Source of the DNA: GCA-002733465 sp039969155
GTDB taxonomy: Bacteria; Pseudomonadota; Gammaproteobacteria; Enterobacterales; Kangiellaceae
Direction of reading: 5' to 3'
DNA length: 64,000 bases
NCBI GenBank assembly: GCA_039969155.1
Contig: JBDVOJ010000015.1
Location: forward strand, 1-64,000
The notes below the pieces were generated by a model. That model searched no databases. It was not told the origin of the DNA and was given only the letters and a program-made list of their open reading frames with translations. Both the position numbers and the translations under genes were made by a program. Numbering within the stretch: position 1 is the first letter of the stretch; each line of letters begins with the position of its first letter. This document shows positions 17,267-27,577 of this stretch, piece by piece.

Positions 17267-18688
17267 TTACTTTTTTTTCCTAGCAGGTGGTAAATCGGTA
17301 CAGGTTCCTTCGAAAGCCTCCGCAGAAAAACCAAACGACTCTGACAATGTTGGATGAGGATGTATTGTTAATGCGATGTCTTCCGCTTCACATCCCATCT
17401 CAATGGCTAGTCCCATTTCAGCAATCAGCTCGCCAGCATTCACACCGACTGCAGCCGCTCCGATAATACGATGATTACTATTATCGTATAAAGTTTTGCT
17501 AAACCCTTCGGTTCGGCCGACACCGATAGCTCGACCACTAGCAGCCCATGGGAAGGTACCCACAGAGTAATCAATATTCTTTGCTTTGGCTTCTTTTTCA
17601 GTCAATCCAACCCATGCAACCTCTGGGTCGGTATAAGCAACACTTGGAATACATCTAGGTTCGAACACATGTTTCTTACCAGCAATCACCTCAGCCGCGA
17701 CATGTGCTTCATGGGTGGCCTTATGAGCTAGCATAGGTTGCCCTACTAAATCACCAATCGCATAAATACTATTCACATTGGTTTTCAATTGATTATCGAC
17801 AGTGATAAATCCTTTATCATCTACGGCAACTCCAGCAGCTTCTAAATTCAGTCTATCAGCATTTGGCCTGCGACCGACAGCAGAAAGTATTTTGTCAAAC
17901 CTTTGCGGTTCTTTCGGCGCTTTTTTACCTTCAAAAGTAACCCACAATCCATCTTCTTTAGCTTCTACTTTAGTCACGCTAGTTTCCAGCAAGATAGAGT
18001 CGTATTGCTTTTTCACATAGCGGTGTAAAACTTTTACGACATCCGCATCACCAGCTGGTATGAGTTGATCAAACATTTCAACCACTGTGATACCTGCACC
18101 AAGAGCACGATAGACTGTTGCCATTTCAAGGCCGATAATGCCGCCGCCGATGACTAGCATTTTCTCAGGGATGTCTTCGAGCTCTAAGGCACCGGTGGAA
18201 TCGATTATACGAGGATCTTCAGGTAAAAATGGTAATTGCACCACTCGAGAACCTGCAGCTATGATGCAGTTATCAAAAGAGATCGTTTGAGTGCCTTCGT
18301 CAGTTGCTACTGCAACAGAGGTCGGAGATGTGAACTTCGCCACACCTTGAACAACTTTAACTTTGCGCATTTTGGCCATGCCAGAAAGGCCTTTAGTTAA
18401 CTGTCCAACAACCCCGTCTTTGTATTCTCTAATCTTATCGATATCAATGCTTGGATCACCAAAGGAGACACCATGCTTTTCCATACTCTTCGCTTCGTCG
18501 ATGACTTTTGCGGAATGAAGTAATGCCTTAGAAGGAATACACCCAACGTTTAAGCAAACCCCTCCCAGCGTAGAGTGCTTTTCAATTAAAACAACTTCTA
18601 AGCCTAAATCGGCGGCTCTGAAGGCGGCAGTATAACCGCCGGGTCCAGCTCCAATAACTAGTACTTGCGCTTGAATGGAATCACTCAT
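17267..18688 (-). CDS. lpdA: Dihydrolipoyl dehydrogenase (E3)
   Basis: A 473-residue FAD enzyme, third component of pyruvate dehydrogenase and probably shared with 2-oxoglutarate dehydrogenase. It shows the N-terminal FAD motif GAGPGGYTAA, the redox disulfide GGVCLNVGC (Cys45 and Cys50), the NAD-binding GGGIIGLEMA and the C-terminal catalytic HPHPTLSESF. It is last in the aceE-aceF-lpdA operon with a 73-base gap after aceF. Confidence 0.97.
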   Translation of the reverse strand: MSDSIQAQVLVIGAGPGGYTAAFRAADLGLEVVLIEKHSTLGGVCLNVGCIPSKALLHSAKVIDEAKSMEKHGVSFGDPSIDIDKIREYKDGVVGQLTKGLSGMAKMRKVKVVQGVAKFTSPTSVAVATDEGTQTISFDNCIIAAGSRVVQLPFLPEDPRIIDSTGALELEDIPEKMLVIGGGIIGLEMATVYRALGAGITVVEMFDQLIPAGDADVVKVLHRYVKKQYDSILLETSVTKVEAKEDGLWVTFEGKKAPKEPQRFDKILSAVGRRPNADRLNLEAAGVAVDDKGFITVDNQLKTNVNSIYAIGDLVGQPMLAHKATHEAHVAAEVIAGKKHVFEPRCIPSVAYTDPEVAWVGLTEKEAKAKNIDYSVGTFPWAASGRAIGVGRTEGFSKTLYDNSNHRIIGAAAVGVNAGELIAEMGLAIEMGCEAEDIALTIHPHPTLSESFGFSAEAFEGTCTDLPPARKKK

Positions 18689-18761
18689 TTAATCGTTCTC
18701 TCAATTTAATTGTTCGTTTATCAGATGTTCGCGATATTAATCAATATAGGTATGGCAAGAA

Positions 18762-20462
18762 CTAATTTAATAGCACTCGTCTGATATCTTTTAATGTCAC
18801 CGCTAAATGGACTACAAACCTCGCCGCATCAGCACCATCAATCACTCGGTGATCATAAGATAATGACATCGGCAGCATTAATCTCGGCTCAAACTCTTTA
18901 CCATTCCAAACTGGTTGCATGTTATTGCGAGATAATCCTAAGATTGCAACATCTGGCCATTTTACAATAGGCGAAAACGCAGTGCCACCAATTCCACCTA
19001 AAGATGAAATGGTAAAGCTACTTCCTTGCATATCATTTGCCCCTAATTTCTTGTCTCTAGCTTTGGCGCTAATTTCACCTAATTCGTTAGCTAACTGGTA
19101 AATACCTTTTTGATCCACATCCCTAATCACTGGAACGGTTAAGCCATCTGGTGTCTCTACCGCAACTCCAATATGGTAGTAACGCTTTAGCACTAGGTTT
19201 TCGCCATCATTGGCCAAGCTAGCATTGAACTTGGGAAAGGCTTTTAGGGTATGAACCAGCGCTTTCATAATGAAAGCGAGCGGCGTTAACCGAATTCCAT
19301 CTTTAAGCGCCTCGTCTTTCATTGATTTTCGAAAAGCATCTAGCTCAGTAATATCCGCATTTTCGTGCTGAGTCACATGGGGTATGGTGATCCAGTTGCG
19401 ATGCAAGTTGACACTACTAATCTTTTGAATTCTAGTCAGTGGCTGGCTTTCAATATCCCCCCACTTAGCATGATCGACTTCTGGCATCTCGGGCATAGCA
19501 AATGCGCCAGTAGAAGCGGTTGCTTTAGGTCTTGATAACTCAAACTTAATGAATTTTTGCACATCCTCTTTGAGGATTCTGGACTTGTTACCGGAGCCTG
19601 TCACTTGAGTCAAATCAGCGCCTAACTCGCGTGCGAACCGGCGAACTGAAGGGCTTGCGTGGACAAAACCATCTGACCTTTTCTTCTTCATATGCGGATG
19701 ATCAGGCACTGGCGCCCCGCGATTCATCGATTCGGGATTTGGCGCACTTGGCGCTGCATGAGTTGCCGTTACGGAAGCCGGCTGCGACGCGGTAGAAATC
19801 TTTTTATCAGCTGGTTTAGTGACCGCACCTCCGGACTCGGTCATTTGCCCAATCACATCTCCTTGCGACACTTTATCACCGACTTTTACGGTGACTTTTG
19901 AAACAATTCCTGCAGCAGAGCTTGGAACTTCCATAGTCGCTTTATCGGTTTCCAGAACGATTAATCCTTGTTCCTTCTCGACACTGTCCCCTTCTTTGAT
20001 CAAGACTTCAATCACATCAACTTCTGCGGCATCACCGATGTCAGGAACTTGGATATCAACCTCTTTCGATTCAGCGCTATCGGACTCAGCAGCGCTTGAC
20101 TGAGCGACATTATCTTCAATCGGGCTTGCCGCAGGCTCCGCTTGTTCATCTTCAGCGGATTCCTTTGCGATGGATTCGTTTTCAGGGACAGTCTCGTTCT
20201 TTTGAGCAGAGCCAGCTTTTGCGCCAGCTTCTAACAAAACAATGAGATCCCCATTTGAAACTTGATCACCGACACTGACCTTGACCTCTTTGACCACTCC
20301 GGCATGGCTTGAGGGCACTTCCATAGTGGCTTTATCCGTTTCTAAGACTATCAAAGGAGCTTCTTGCTCAATACTATCGCCAACAGCCACTAGAATTTCA
20401 ATAATGTCGGCACCTTCAGCGTCACCGATATCGGGTACTTTTACTTGTATTAAATCACTCAA
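18762..20462 (-). CDS. aceF: Dihydrolipoamide acetyltransferase (E2) of pyruvate dehydrogenase
   Basis: A 566-residue core subunit. There are two lipoyl domains with ETDKATMEVPSS (lipoyl Lys44 and Lys174), separated by an Ala/Glu-rich linker, then the peripheral-subunit-binding domain (about 268-305, VRRFARELGADLTQVTGSG), then the catalytic domain with active-site YDHRVIDGADAARF. E. coli has three lipoyl domains, so this is a two-domain version. The start is TTG at 20462 with GGGAG seven bases upstream. It lies 16 bases after aceE. Confidence 0.96.
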   Translation of the reverse strand: MSDLIQVKVPDIGDAEGADIIEILVAVGDSIEQEAPLIVLETDKATMEVPSSHAGVVKEVKVSVGDQVSNGDLIVLLEAGAKAGSAQKNETVPENESIAKESAEDEQAEPAASPIEDNVAQSSAAESDSAESKEVDIQVPDIGDAAEVDVIEVLIKEGDSVEKEQGLIVLETDKATMEVPSSAAGIVSKVTVKVGDKVSQGDVIGQMTESGGAVTKPADKKISTASQPASVTATHAAPSAPNPESMNRGAPVPDHPHMKKKRSDGFVHASPSVRRFARELGADLTQVTGSGNKSRILKEDVQKFIKFELSRPKATASTGAFAMPEMPEVDHAKWGDIESQPLTRIQKISSVNLHRNWITIPHVTQHENADITELDAFRKSMKDEALKDGIRLTPLAFIMKALVHTLKAFPKFNASLANDGENLVLKRYYHIGVAVETPDGLTVPVIRDVDQKGIYQLANELGEISAKARDKKLGANDMQGSSFTISSLGGIGGTAFSPIVKWPDVAILGLSRNNMQPVWNGKEFEPRLMLPMSLSYDHRVIDGADAARFVVHLAVTLKDIRRVLLN

Positions 20463-20478
20463 TTTTATTCTCCCAGCC

Positions 20479-23154
20479 TTAGCTCAATAGTGGGTTGGGT
20501 TTATTGATATCGATATTGTAAAGTTTTATGGCCTTACTCACTTGCTTCGAGGTAATTGTTCCCTCATCAGCAAGTGCTTTTAAAGTTGCCAATACAATAA
20601 AATACCTGTCAATTTCAAAGAATCGTCTTAGATTTTCTCGACTATCACTCCGTCCGAATCCGTCAGTCCCAAGCACCGCATAAGTACTTGGAACATAGGC
20701 TCTAATTTGTTCTGCGTAGGCTTTTATATGATCAGTCGAAGCAATCACTGGACCTTGTCGACCATCTAAGCATTGAGATACATAGCTTTCATTGTTCTTG
20801 GATTCAGGGTTTAGAAGGTTATCCCGAGTCACATTCATGCCATCTCTTGCTAATTCATTAAACGATGTGACACTCCAAATATCTGAATGCACGGAAAAGT
20901 CTTTTTCCAATAGTTCAGCCGCCGCAATCACTTCTTTAAGAATTGAGCCACAGCCTAATAGCTGAGCTTTTACCACTTTCTTTTTGCCTTTAGCGGGTTT
21001 GCTTTCTTTTAATAAGTACATCCCCTTAATAATGCCTTCTTCACAATCTTTTGGCATTTCTGGATGAACATAGTTTTCGTTAAGCGTGGTAATGTAGTAA
21101 AACACATTTTCTTGTTCGTCATACATTCTTCGCATACCATCGCGAACGATAACTGCCACTTCGTATCCATAAGTAGGGTCATAACTCACACAATTTGGGA
21201 TCGTTGATGCAAACACATGGCTATGACCATCTTGATGTTGCAACCCTTCTCCATTGAGGGTAGTACGGCCATAGGTCGCTCCTATTAAGAAACCTCGCGC
21301 TTGCATATCCCCAGCGGCCCAAGCTAAATCACCTATCCGTTGGAAACCGAACATTGAATAGAAAATGTAGAAAGGAATCATCGGCAGGTTATTACTAGAA
21401 TAACTGGTAGCAGCAGCAATCCATGAAGACATTGCACCTGCTTCATTAATGCCTTCTTCCAAGATCTGGCCTTTTTTATCTTCTCGATAATACATTAGCT
21501 GATCCGAGTCGACTGGTTCATATAACTGACCCACCGAAGAATAAATACCAATTTGACGGAACATACCTTCCATTCCAAAGGTTCTTGCTTCATCGGGAAT
21601 AATTGGAACAATATGCTGTTTTAGTGCCTTATCTTTTAACAATACATTCAACATTCTTACAAATGCCATGGTGGTCGAGATTTCCCGACCATTTGAGCCA
21701 TTGGTGATCGCTTCAAATGCTTTCAACGGGGGAATCGTTAAACTTTCTGACTGCTGTCGGCGTGCTGGTAGATAGCCGCCTAAGGCAGAGCGTCGTTCGC
21801 GCATATATTTAATTTCCGGGCTATCCTCTCCAGGATGGTAGAACGGCGTAGATTCAAGGTCTTTATCTTCAATAGGAACATTAAAACGGTTTCGGAAATG
21901 CTTTAACGCCTCTAAATCCATTTTCTTAACTTGATGAGAGATATTTTTACCTTCACCGCTTTCTCCCATGCCATAACCTTTAACAGTTTTGGCTAAAATA
22001 ACCGTTGGCTGACCTTTATGATTTACCGCTTGATGATAGGCAGCATAGACCTTGGTTGGATCGTGACCACCTCGGTTCAATCTCCAAACATCTGCGTCCG
22101 ACATATTGGCAACCATTTCAAGCAATGCTGGGTCTTTGCCAAAGAAAAAGTCTCGAGTATATTTTCCACCTTTAGATTTATAGTTTTGATACTCCCCATC
22201 GACAGTCTCTTCCATGACCTTTAGCAGTTTACCGTCTACGTCTCTGGCCAATAGTGGATCCCAATATTGTCCCCATATGACTTTGATGACATTCCAACCT
22301 GCTCCGCGGAATACCCCTTCTAGCTCCTGGATAATTTTGCCATTCCCACGAACAGGGCCGTCGAGACGTTGCAAATTACAGTTGATAACAAATACCAAAT
22401 TATCGAGATTTTCACGGCCTGCGAGTGAAATAGCGCCTAACGATTCAGGCTCATCAGTTTCACCATCTCCCATAAACGCCCAAACCTTTCGATTTGAGGT
22501 ATCTGATAATTCTCGATCTTTTAGATATTTTAGAAACCTTGCCTGATAGATCGCTTGGATAGGACCGAGCCCCATAGAAACCGTCGGAAATTGCCAGAAA
22601 TCAGGCATCAACCAAGGATGAGGATACGATGATAGCCCCTTACCATCGACTTCTTGGCGAAAGTTTTGCATTTGCTCTTCCGTTATTCGACCTTCAAGGA
22701 ATGCTCGAGCATAAATTCCCGGAGACGAATGACCTTGAAAATAGATTAAGTCACCTTCTTGGTTTTCATTGGTCGCCTTAAAAAAATGATTAAAACCAAC
22801 ATCATATAACGTCGCAGAGGAAGCAAAACTCGATAAATGGCCACCGAGCTCTTTGTCTTTTTTACTGGCCTGCAACACCATCGCAATCGCGTTCCAACGA
22901 ATAATCGAACGAAGCCTCTGCTCGATAGCTTGGTCGCCAGGGATCCTGGCCTCTTTTGAGGTCGGAATTGTGTTTAGATAAGCGGTCGTCGCTTTATAGG
23001 GTAAATGGGCGCCAGAACGTCTCGCCATATCAATTAATCGTTCTAGGAGGTAGTGAGCGCGGTCGGTACCTTCGGCCTCGAGTACGGCTTCGAGTGCTTC
23101 TAACCATTCTTGCGTTTCTATTGGATCAACATCTTGGTTTATTTGTTCTGTCAT
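20479..23154 (-). CDS. aceE: Pyruvate dehydrogenase E1 component, homodimeric type
   Basis: An 891-residue thiamine diphosphate enzyme that decarboxylates pyruvate. The ThDP motif GDGETDEPES, the family stretch FVINCNLQRLDGPVRGNGKIIQELE and HQDGHSHVFASTIPN are all present, and the length matches the E. coli type. First gene of the pdh operon; GAAGAGAG precedes the ATG. Unlike E. coli, no pdhR regulator gene is next to it. Confidence 0.97.
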   Translation of the reverse strand: MTEQINQDVDPIETQEWLEALEAVLEAEGTDRAHYLLERLIDMARRSGAHLPYKATTAYLNTIPTSKEARIPGDQAIEQRLRSIIRWNAIAMVLQASKKDKELGGHLSSFASSATLYDVGFNHFFKATNENQEGDLIYFQGHSSPGIYARAFLEGRITEEQMQNFRQEVDGKGLSSYPHPWLMPDFWQFPTVSMGLGPIQAIYQARFLKYLKDRELSDTSNRKVWAFMGDGETDEPESLGAISLAGRENLDNLVFVINCNLQRLDGPVRGNGKIIQELEGVFRGAGWNVIKVIWGQYWDPLLARDVDGKLLKVMEETVDGEYQNYKSKGGKYTRDFFFGKDPALLEMVANMSDADVWRLNRGGHDPTKVYAAYHQAVNHKGQPTVILAKTVKGYGMGESGEGKNISHQVKKMDLEALKHFRNRFNVPIEDKDLESTPFYHPGEDSPEIKYMRERRSALGGYLPARRQQSESLTIPPLKAFEAITNGSNGREISTTMAFVRMLNVLLKDKALKQHIVPIIPDEARTFGMEGMFRQIGIYSSVGQLYEPVDSDQLMYYREDKKGQILEEGINEAGAMSSWIAAATSYSSNNLPMIPFYIFYSMFGFQRIGDLAWAAGDMQARGFLIGATYGRTTLNGEGLQHQDGHSHVFASTIPNCVSYDPTYGYEVAVIVRDGMRRMYDEQENVFYYITTLNENYVHPEMPKDCEEGIIKGMYLLKESKPAKGKKKVVKAQLLGCGSILKEVIAAAELLEKDFSVHSDIWSVTSFNELARDGMNVTRDNLLNPESKNNESYVSQCLDGRQGPVIASTDHIKAYAEQIRAYVPSTYAVLGTDGFGRSDSRENLRRFFEIDRYFIVLATLKALADEGTITSKQVSKAIKLYNIDINKPNPLLS

Positions 23155-23514
23155 AACGACTCTCTTCAGTTGATTGAGTATTTTTTTAAAGGATTTCTAA
23201 TTCTTGTACTGATGGCCCTTAAGGTTATCGTTAGTTCTTATCTAACCAATCAGTATAGCAGTTGCATAACTAATCGCATTTACGCTGCGCTTTAGAGCTT
23301 ATAACTAGAGACTATAGCTGCTATTTGAAGAATTGTAGCAGTAGAAAGATGATTTTACAATTGTTAGCATGGCTAACATCATTCAACGAGTGACCTTAGG
23401 CCATTTCAAGTAGAATTTTTGGTGATAAATGTCACTAAATTAAAACACAGCAAGGATAAAGATTTCAAAATTAAAGCCCAACAAATTAATTAGCTAGGCT
23501 TAATAGTATATTTC
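23155..23514. other. Intergenic region upstream of aceE
   Basis: About 360 bases between ampE and aceE. The minus strand contains TGC directly before TATACT (23252-23260), an extended -10 type promoter, about 95 bases before the aceE start; no good -35 is seen. I found no convincing PdhR-like palindrome and no gene. Confidence 0.35.
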
Positions 23515-24375
23515 TTAAAATAAGATTGTGAAAATAGCACCGATCACTAAGTAAAATATAATTGATCGCTTGACCATCGCCATAGCGTCTATATTCTCTT
23601 TAGCGGTCGTGTCACTAACTCCAATTTCTAGGCCTAGCGCTGCAATCCCGGTTTCAGAAATTAGTTGATTATTGTCAGCATCAAAATCGGTCAAGTAATC
23701 TTGAACTCGATACAAACCATTAACAAAATCCCCAGTAAGTAAAAACATCAAGCTAGTAACTCTCGCTGGCAACCAGTCTAGCCAGTGTAGTAGTTGAGCA
23801 ATTAATGGCCGGTGATCGTCAAATTCTTCGTCGGCACAAAGGTCTTTGTATACGTACGCCAATCTGTAAAACAAAGCAGCCACCGGCCCTAGCAAAATAA
23901 ACCAAGTGATAACTCCAAAATACCTTTTACTAGATTCTGTCAGGATCAACCGAGTCGTTGTTCTGATGAGTTCATCTTGTTCAGGAGGCTCTTCAGCTTC
24001 CTCGAACAACTGCTGATCTTTCAAGTGGAGATAAGCCGCTTCCGCGTCTCCTCGCTCCAACGCCTGAAAATAGCTGCTAAATGATTTCTCTAGCGGAGCT
24101 GGGCCAAGTGAATAAAACAATATGGTCGCACCTAAAATGAACTGTATTGGCCATAACCAAGTTGTATCAAATACACTGATAAGAATATTGATTGCAATAG
24201 CCGGCAATAACAGAATAATCCCTAGGCCTAACCAACTATCGAAAAAAGCCTTGCCAATAAACAAATCAGCTAAATACTCTCTCATTTGAGCAAACCAGCC
24301 AAATTTTCTATATTCGCTACCCAGTTTAAAATGCAATTCGACAGCTAGAGCGGCTAAAAGACAGATGAGGGTCAT
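23515..24375 (-). CDS. ampE: AmpE-like inner-membrane protein
   Basis: A 286-residue polytopic membrane protein. It shows AmpE/CobD-like features: a start rich in hydrophobic residues, FYSLGPAPLEKSF, RYFGVITWFILLGPVAALFYR, DWLPARVTSLMFLLTGDF and a C-terminal membrane helix. AmpE is genetically tied to AmpD and beta-lactamase induction, but its biochemical role is not established. Located downstream of ampD, as in enterobacteria, with a 174-base gap that holds only a small CAAACG/CGTTTG hairpin. Confidence 0.85.
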   Translation of the reverse strand: MTLICLLAALAVELHFKLGSEYRKFGWFAQMREYLADLFIGKAFFDSWLGLGIILLLPAIAINILISVFDTTWLWPIQFILGATILFYSLGPAPLEKSFSSYFQALERGDAEAAYLHLKDQQLFEEAEEPPEQDELIRTTTRLILTESSKRYFGVITWFILLGPVAALFYRLAYVYKDLCADEEFDDHRPLIAQLLHWLDWLPARVTSLMFLLTGDFVNGLYRVQDYLTDFDADNNQLISETGIAALGLEIGVSDTTAKENIDAMAMVKRSIIFYLVIGAIFTILF

Positions 24376-24549
24376 AATATTCTCTTTTATTACTTATTAA
24401 TTAAATGATTGTCATGAAGGAAATTGTATTTACAGCGAGTTAACTAAAATAAGTTACCTGTTTAATTATAGCTTCAAGTCTCTTGCTCTCAAACGGATTT
24501 TCGTTTGTTGACGAGCTAATTATGCGTCTAGGGCTTATCCTATCATTAA

Positions 24550-25092
24550 TTAGAGTAGTAATTGCTTATATTTTACCCAATCAAAACAGGGGCCGGGATC
24601 GGTTTTACGATCGGGAGCGATATCACTATGGCCGCATATTCGTTTGCTAGTAATTTGGGGATAATGCTTCATTATTTCTAGGGTTATTTGGGCTAATTTC
24701 TTGTACTGCCTTTCGGTAAATGGAATATAGTCAGTGCCTTCTAATTCGATTCCAATTGAGTAATCATTACAATTTGGGATTCCTTCAAAATTAGATAGTC
24801 CGGCATGCCAAGCTCTACTGTCAAAGTTAACAAATTGAATGACTTGAGCATTTCGTCTTATAAATAAATGCGCTGAAACTTCTAATCCTTTTAAGTCAGC
24901 AAAAGAAGGGTGATATCCATAATTTAGAGAATCACAGAATAGATCCTCTACACAACTCCCTTTAAAATTCCCTTCAGGCAAACTAATGTTATGGATCACC
25001 AGTAAGCTGATTGGCTGCTCTATGGGCCGTTGATTAAAATGTTTCGAAGGTTTTTGAAGAGCCAGACTCAACTCTCCATTAACAATGGACAT
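24550..25092 (-). CDS. ampD: 1,6-anhydro-N-acetylmuramyl-L-alanine amidase AmpD
   Basis: A 180-residue cytoplasmic zinc amidase of peptidoglycan recycling that cleaves the stem peptide from anhydroMurNAc. Zinc ligands are visible: His34 in LVIHNISLP, His155 in GHSDIAPDRKTDPG and Asp165 in the same motif. YSIGIELEGTD carries the conserved glutamate (117). No signal peptide, consistent with the cytosolic form. Adjacent ampE supports the assignment. Confidence 0.95.
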   Translation of the reverse strand: MSIVNGELSLALQKPSKHFNQRPIEQPISLLVIHNISLPEGNFKGSCVEDLFCDSLNYGYHPSFADLKGLEVSAHLFIRRNAQVIQFVNFDSRAWHAGLSNFEGIPNCNDYSIGIELEGTDYIPFTERQYKKLAQITLEIMKHYPQITSKRICGHSDIAPDRKTDPGPCFDWVKYKQLLL

Positions 25093-25171
25093 AAGTATTC
25101 AACCAAAAACGAAGTATCGCTTAAGTTTACTCGCTGTGAAGCAGAGAGTAAATCGAGGTTTATCGGTTATC

Positions 25172-27577
25172 TTAAGCTTGAGCCTTCATTGAACGAAGAT
25201 TCGAAATTACTGATTCTAAGGCTCGATCAAATAAAGCTTCGTCATCGAGAATTTTGAGATTGCCATTTTGTAAGTTCTGACACAGCTCAGTGGTTAAAAA
25301 CTCTGCCATTTTCATTCCATTACGGTTTACAAATATATATTTTCCGCTGGAAGCTATTCTTGCAGCTAATTTACTTCGCTTAAATTCACCGTTGATTAAA
25401 AGCTCTACCCAACTGCCTGCTCTCAATTGCTCGATGGTCCGCGAAATATGACTATCGATATGAACAATTTCTGATTCAATATCGCGGTTTAACTCGCCTG
25501 TTTCAGCTTTGGAAAAACCGATATCTTCAATTTCTATGATTTCATCAACATCAGCGAATTCGTGCTCTGCCAATGGATTAAAGGACTTTTCTACAGGTTG
25601 TTCTTGATGAGAAGCTGCATCTGTGAGGCCATTCAGATCAGGGTCAATCGCCGGCAACCTTAGAATCTCTTCTTCGCTCATCGCATTTATTTTCTTGCGT
25701 CCGATTTCAATCACTTTTCGGTGAGTTGCTTCTAGTTTTTCTAGCAAGTGCGTTGACTCGATGGTCGAGAACGATATTAAATCCATTCCTTCTCGTAAGC
25801 TCTTCACTAGTATCGGAACTCGAGTAATTAGCTTCTCTAGACGGTCTGCGTTTTCTATGGGTTGCACCGACCAGACTAGCAGCTTGGCCACTTTAACTCT
25901 GCGATTCCACCCTTCCCTATTGTCCTTAAGCCGCTCAAGCAGCATCACATGAGACCAAACGTTCTTGAGTAGTAGCCGCACCACTTCTGGCACATGAAGC
26001 TTTTTACATATGCTTTTTAATTTTTGATTAACTTCTGATCGTGCACTTTCGGTTTTAGCCTTGCCTTCTTCGGCTTCTTTAGTTCTTTTTTCGAATATCT
26101 TGGCTCGTTGCTGATGTTGTTGCTTAAACGAAAGAAAATCGTCCAGCATTGCATCAAAAATCTTAGTATCGTCAATAAAATCCTGAATAATCGTCTCAGC
26201 TACCGTGCATATTTTGTCATACATCGGCTTGGCACTTGGATCGGCTCTATCCCAAGATAAGCCTGCGTGAGCCAGCTCGTTAAGCAAAAGTCTTGCTGGA
26301 TGTCGTCGCTCTGAAAAGAAAGACCTATCAACTAATCCGACTTTTAACATGGGGATCTGAAGCCTGCCGATTACACTTTTTAATTCAGGTTGGAGATTGT
26401 CATCCTCCAGAATAAAGTCAAACAGCATAGATACAATATCGATCATATCTTCATTAAACTGTCCTATCGCGCCATCAAATCCAGCGGAACCAGAGCTCAG
26501 ATTAATTTGTGGCAACTGCTGACCTAAAGACATTTTAATCGACTCAGCGTCAGGCCTAGCAGAAAGATCGACAGGTGCTGTTTGCTGTAATTGAATTTTG
26601 GAAAGTGCACCAATCAATTGGCTGGTATCAACGGGCGATCCTTGAACAGTATGAGATTGAGAACTCTCACCCATCATAGGTATTTGGCCAGTACTGCTCT
26701 GCTGACGTTGACCAGCTAGAAGGCTTTGAATAACCGAGAGCACATTTTGCTGACTATTCTCTAACTGCTCAGCAGTCGCTTCTGCAACACTTTCATTGAC
26801 AGGCAATGAATCGATTACTGCTTGGCTATCATTGTGATGCTGGTTAGAATGATTTCTCGTACGATTATCGTTGCTCTTAGATTTGACCACACGATTTCGC
26901 AATTCAGGAAGAATTCCTTTATCAATAAAGTATTGATTGACTCTAAGGTAAACGGAATCTAATTCCTCAATCACGCTTCTATCGAATAGCTTATAAATAA
27001 TCAGTAGTGAAGTGATGTCTAGATCTAAGGCTTGAGTGGCATTTCTAAACGCGTCACAGATATAGACAGGTTCGAACGGGTTATTGTGTTGTTCAATACT
27101 TTTGTCAGAAATAATGGTGTCAATTCTGGTTCTAATATTTTCTAGAGCATCTTGATTCTTTGTTCGCGCCCGATTAATCATGGTATCAGTCGCAATATCC
27201 TCTTCTAAATCATCATCTTTAACTAGTGCTATATTCTCGAACGACAGCGTTTCTACATTGTCCTGACTTAAGTTGGTCGCATCAACCTTACCTAGGGTCT
27301 TTTTAAAATTATTGGTTAGTTCTTGCTCAAAACTACGAATTAATCCCTCTCGTTTGACTCTTAATAGCCGCATAGCGTCGAATTGGGCGTTGTTATAACT
27401 GGTTTCTGACATATCGAACAAGCGATCGTCAGCGGTATCTAACATGCTGACCAGTTTGGCTTGAAGCTCATCAATAAAAGTCGTTTGGGCACTTTTTAAC
27501 AAAACAGGCAAGGGTCTATACTCCGCGGAAGTATCATGTTTCGATGAAAAACGAACAATGTGATCTCTCGAACTCAC
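25172..27577 (-). CDS. DUF1631 family protein
   Basis: An 801-residue protein I recognise as the DUF1631 family, function unknown. It is largely helical and charged, with a Gln/Ser-rich stretch in the middle (about residues 240-350), no signal peptide and no membrane helix. The family-typical N terminus (LLRVKREGLIRSFEQELTNNF) and the internal SVIGRLQIPMLKVGLVDRSFFSERRHPARLLLNELA block are clear. The C terminus (about 700-801) resembles a PilZ-like barrel in outline (GSWVELLINGEFKRSKLAAR), which is only a suggestion. The start is GTG with AGAGG eight bases upstream. It is inserted between ampD and nadC. Confidence 0.85.
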   Translation of the reverse strand: MSSRDHIVRFSSKHDTSAEYRPLPVLLKSAQTTFIDELQAKLVSMLDTADDRLFDMSETSYNNAQFDAMRLLRVKREGLIRSFEQELTNNFKKTLGKVDATNLSQDNVETLSFENIALVKDDDLEEDIATDTMINRARTKNQDALENIRTRIDTIISDKSIEQHNNPFEPVYICDAFRNATQALDLDITSLLIIYKLFDRSVIEELDSVYLRVNQYFIDKGILPELRNRVVKSKSNDNRTRNHSNQHHNDSQAVIDSLPVNESVAEATAEQLENSQQNVLSVIQSLLAGQRQQSSTGQIPMMGESSQSHTVQGSPVDTSQLIGALSKIQLQQTAPVDLSARPDAESIKMSLGQQLPQINLSSGSAGFDGAIGQFNEDMIDIVSMLFDFILEDDNLQPELKSVIGRLQIPMLKVGLVDRSFFSERRHPARLLLNELAHAGLSWDRADPSAKPMYDKICTVAETIIQDFIDDTKIFDAMLDDFLSFKQQHQQRAKIFEKRTKEAEEGKAKTESARSEVNQKLKSICKKLHVPEVVRLLLKNVWSHVMLLERLKDNREGWNRRVKVAKLLVWSVQPIENADRLEKLITRVPILVKSLREGMDLISFSTIESTHLLEKLEATHRKVIEIGRKKINAMSEEEILRLPAIDPDLNGLTDAASHQEQPVEKSFNPLAEHEFADVDEIIEIEDIGFSKAETGELNRDIESEIVHIDSHISRTIEQLRAGSWVELLINGEFKRSKLAARIASSGKYIFVNRNGMKMAEFLTTELCQNLQNGNLKILDDEALFDRALESVISNLRSMKAQA

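Noticed and set aside
23155..23514. PdhR operator upstream of aceE
   Set aside because: ACCAAT and ATTGGT pieces occur but not as the spaced palindrome of the known PdhR site.
24490..24507. CAAACG-6-CGTTTG hairpin between ampD and ampE as a terminator
   Set aside because: Only six pairs and no T-run; could be incidental.
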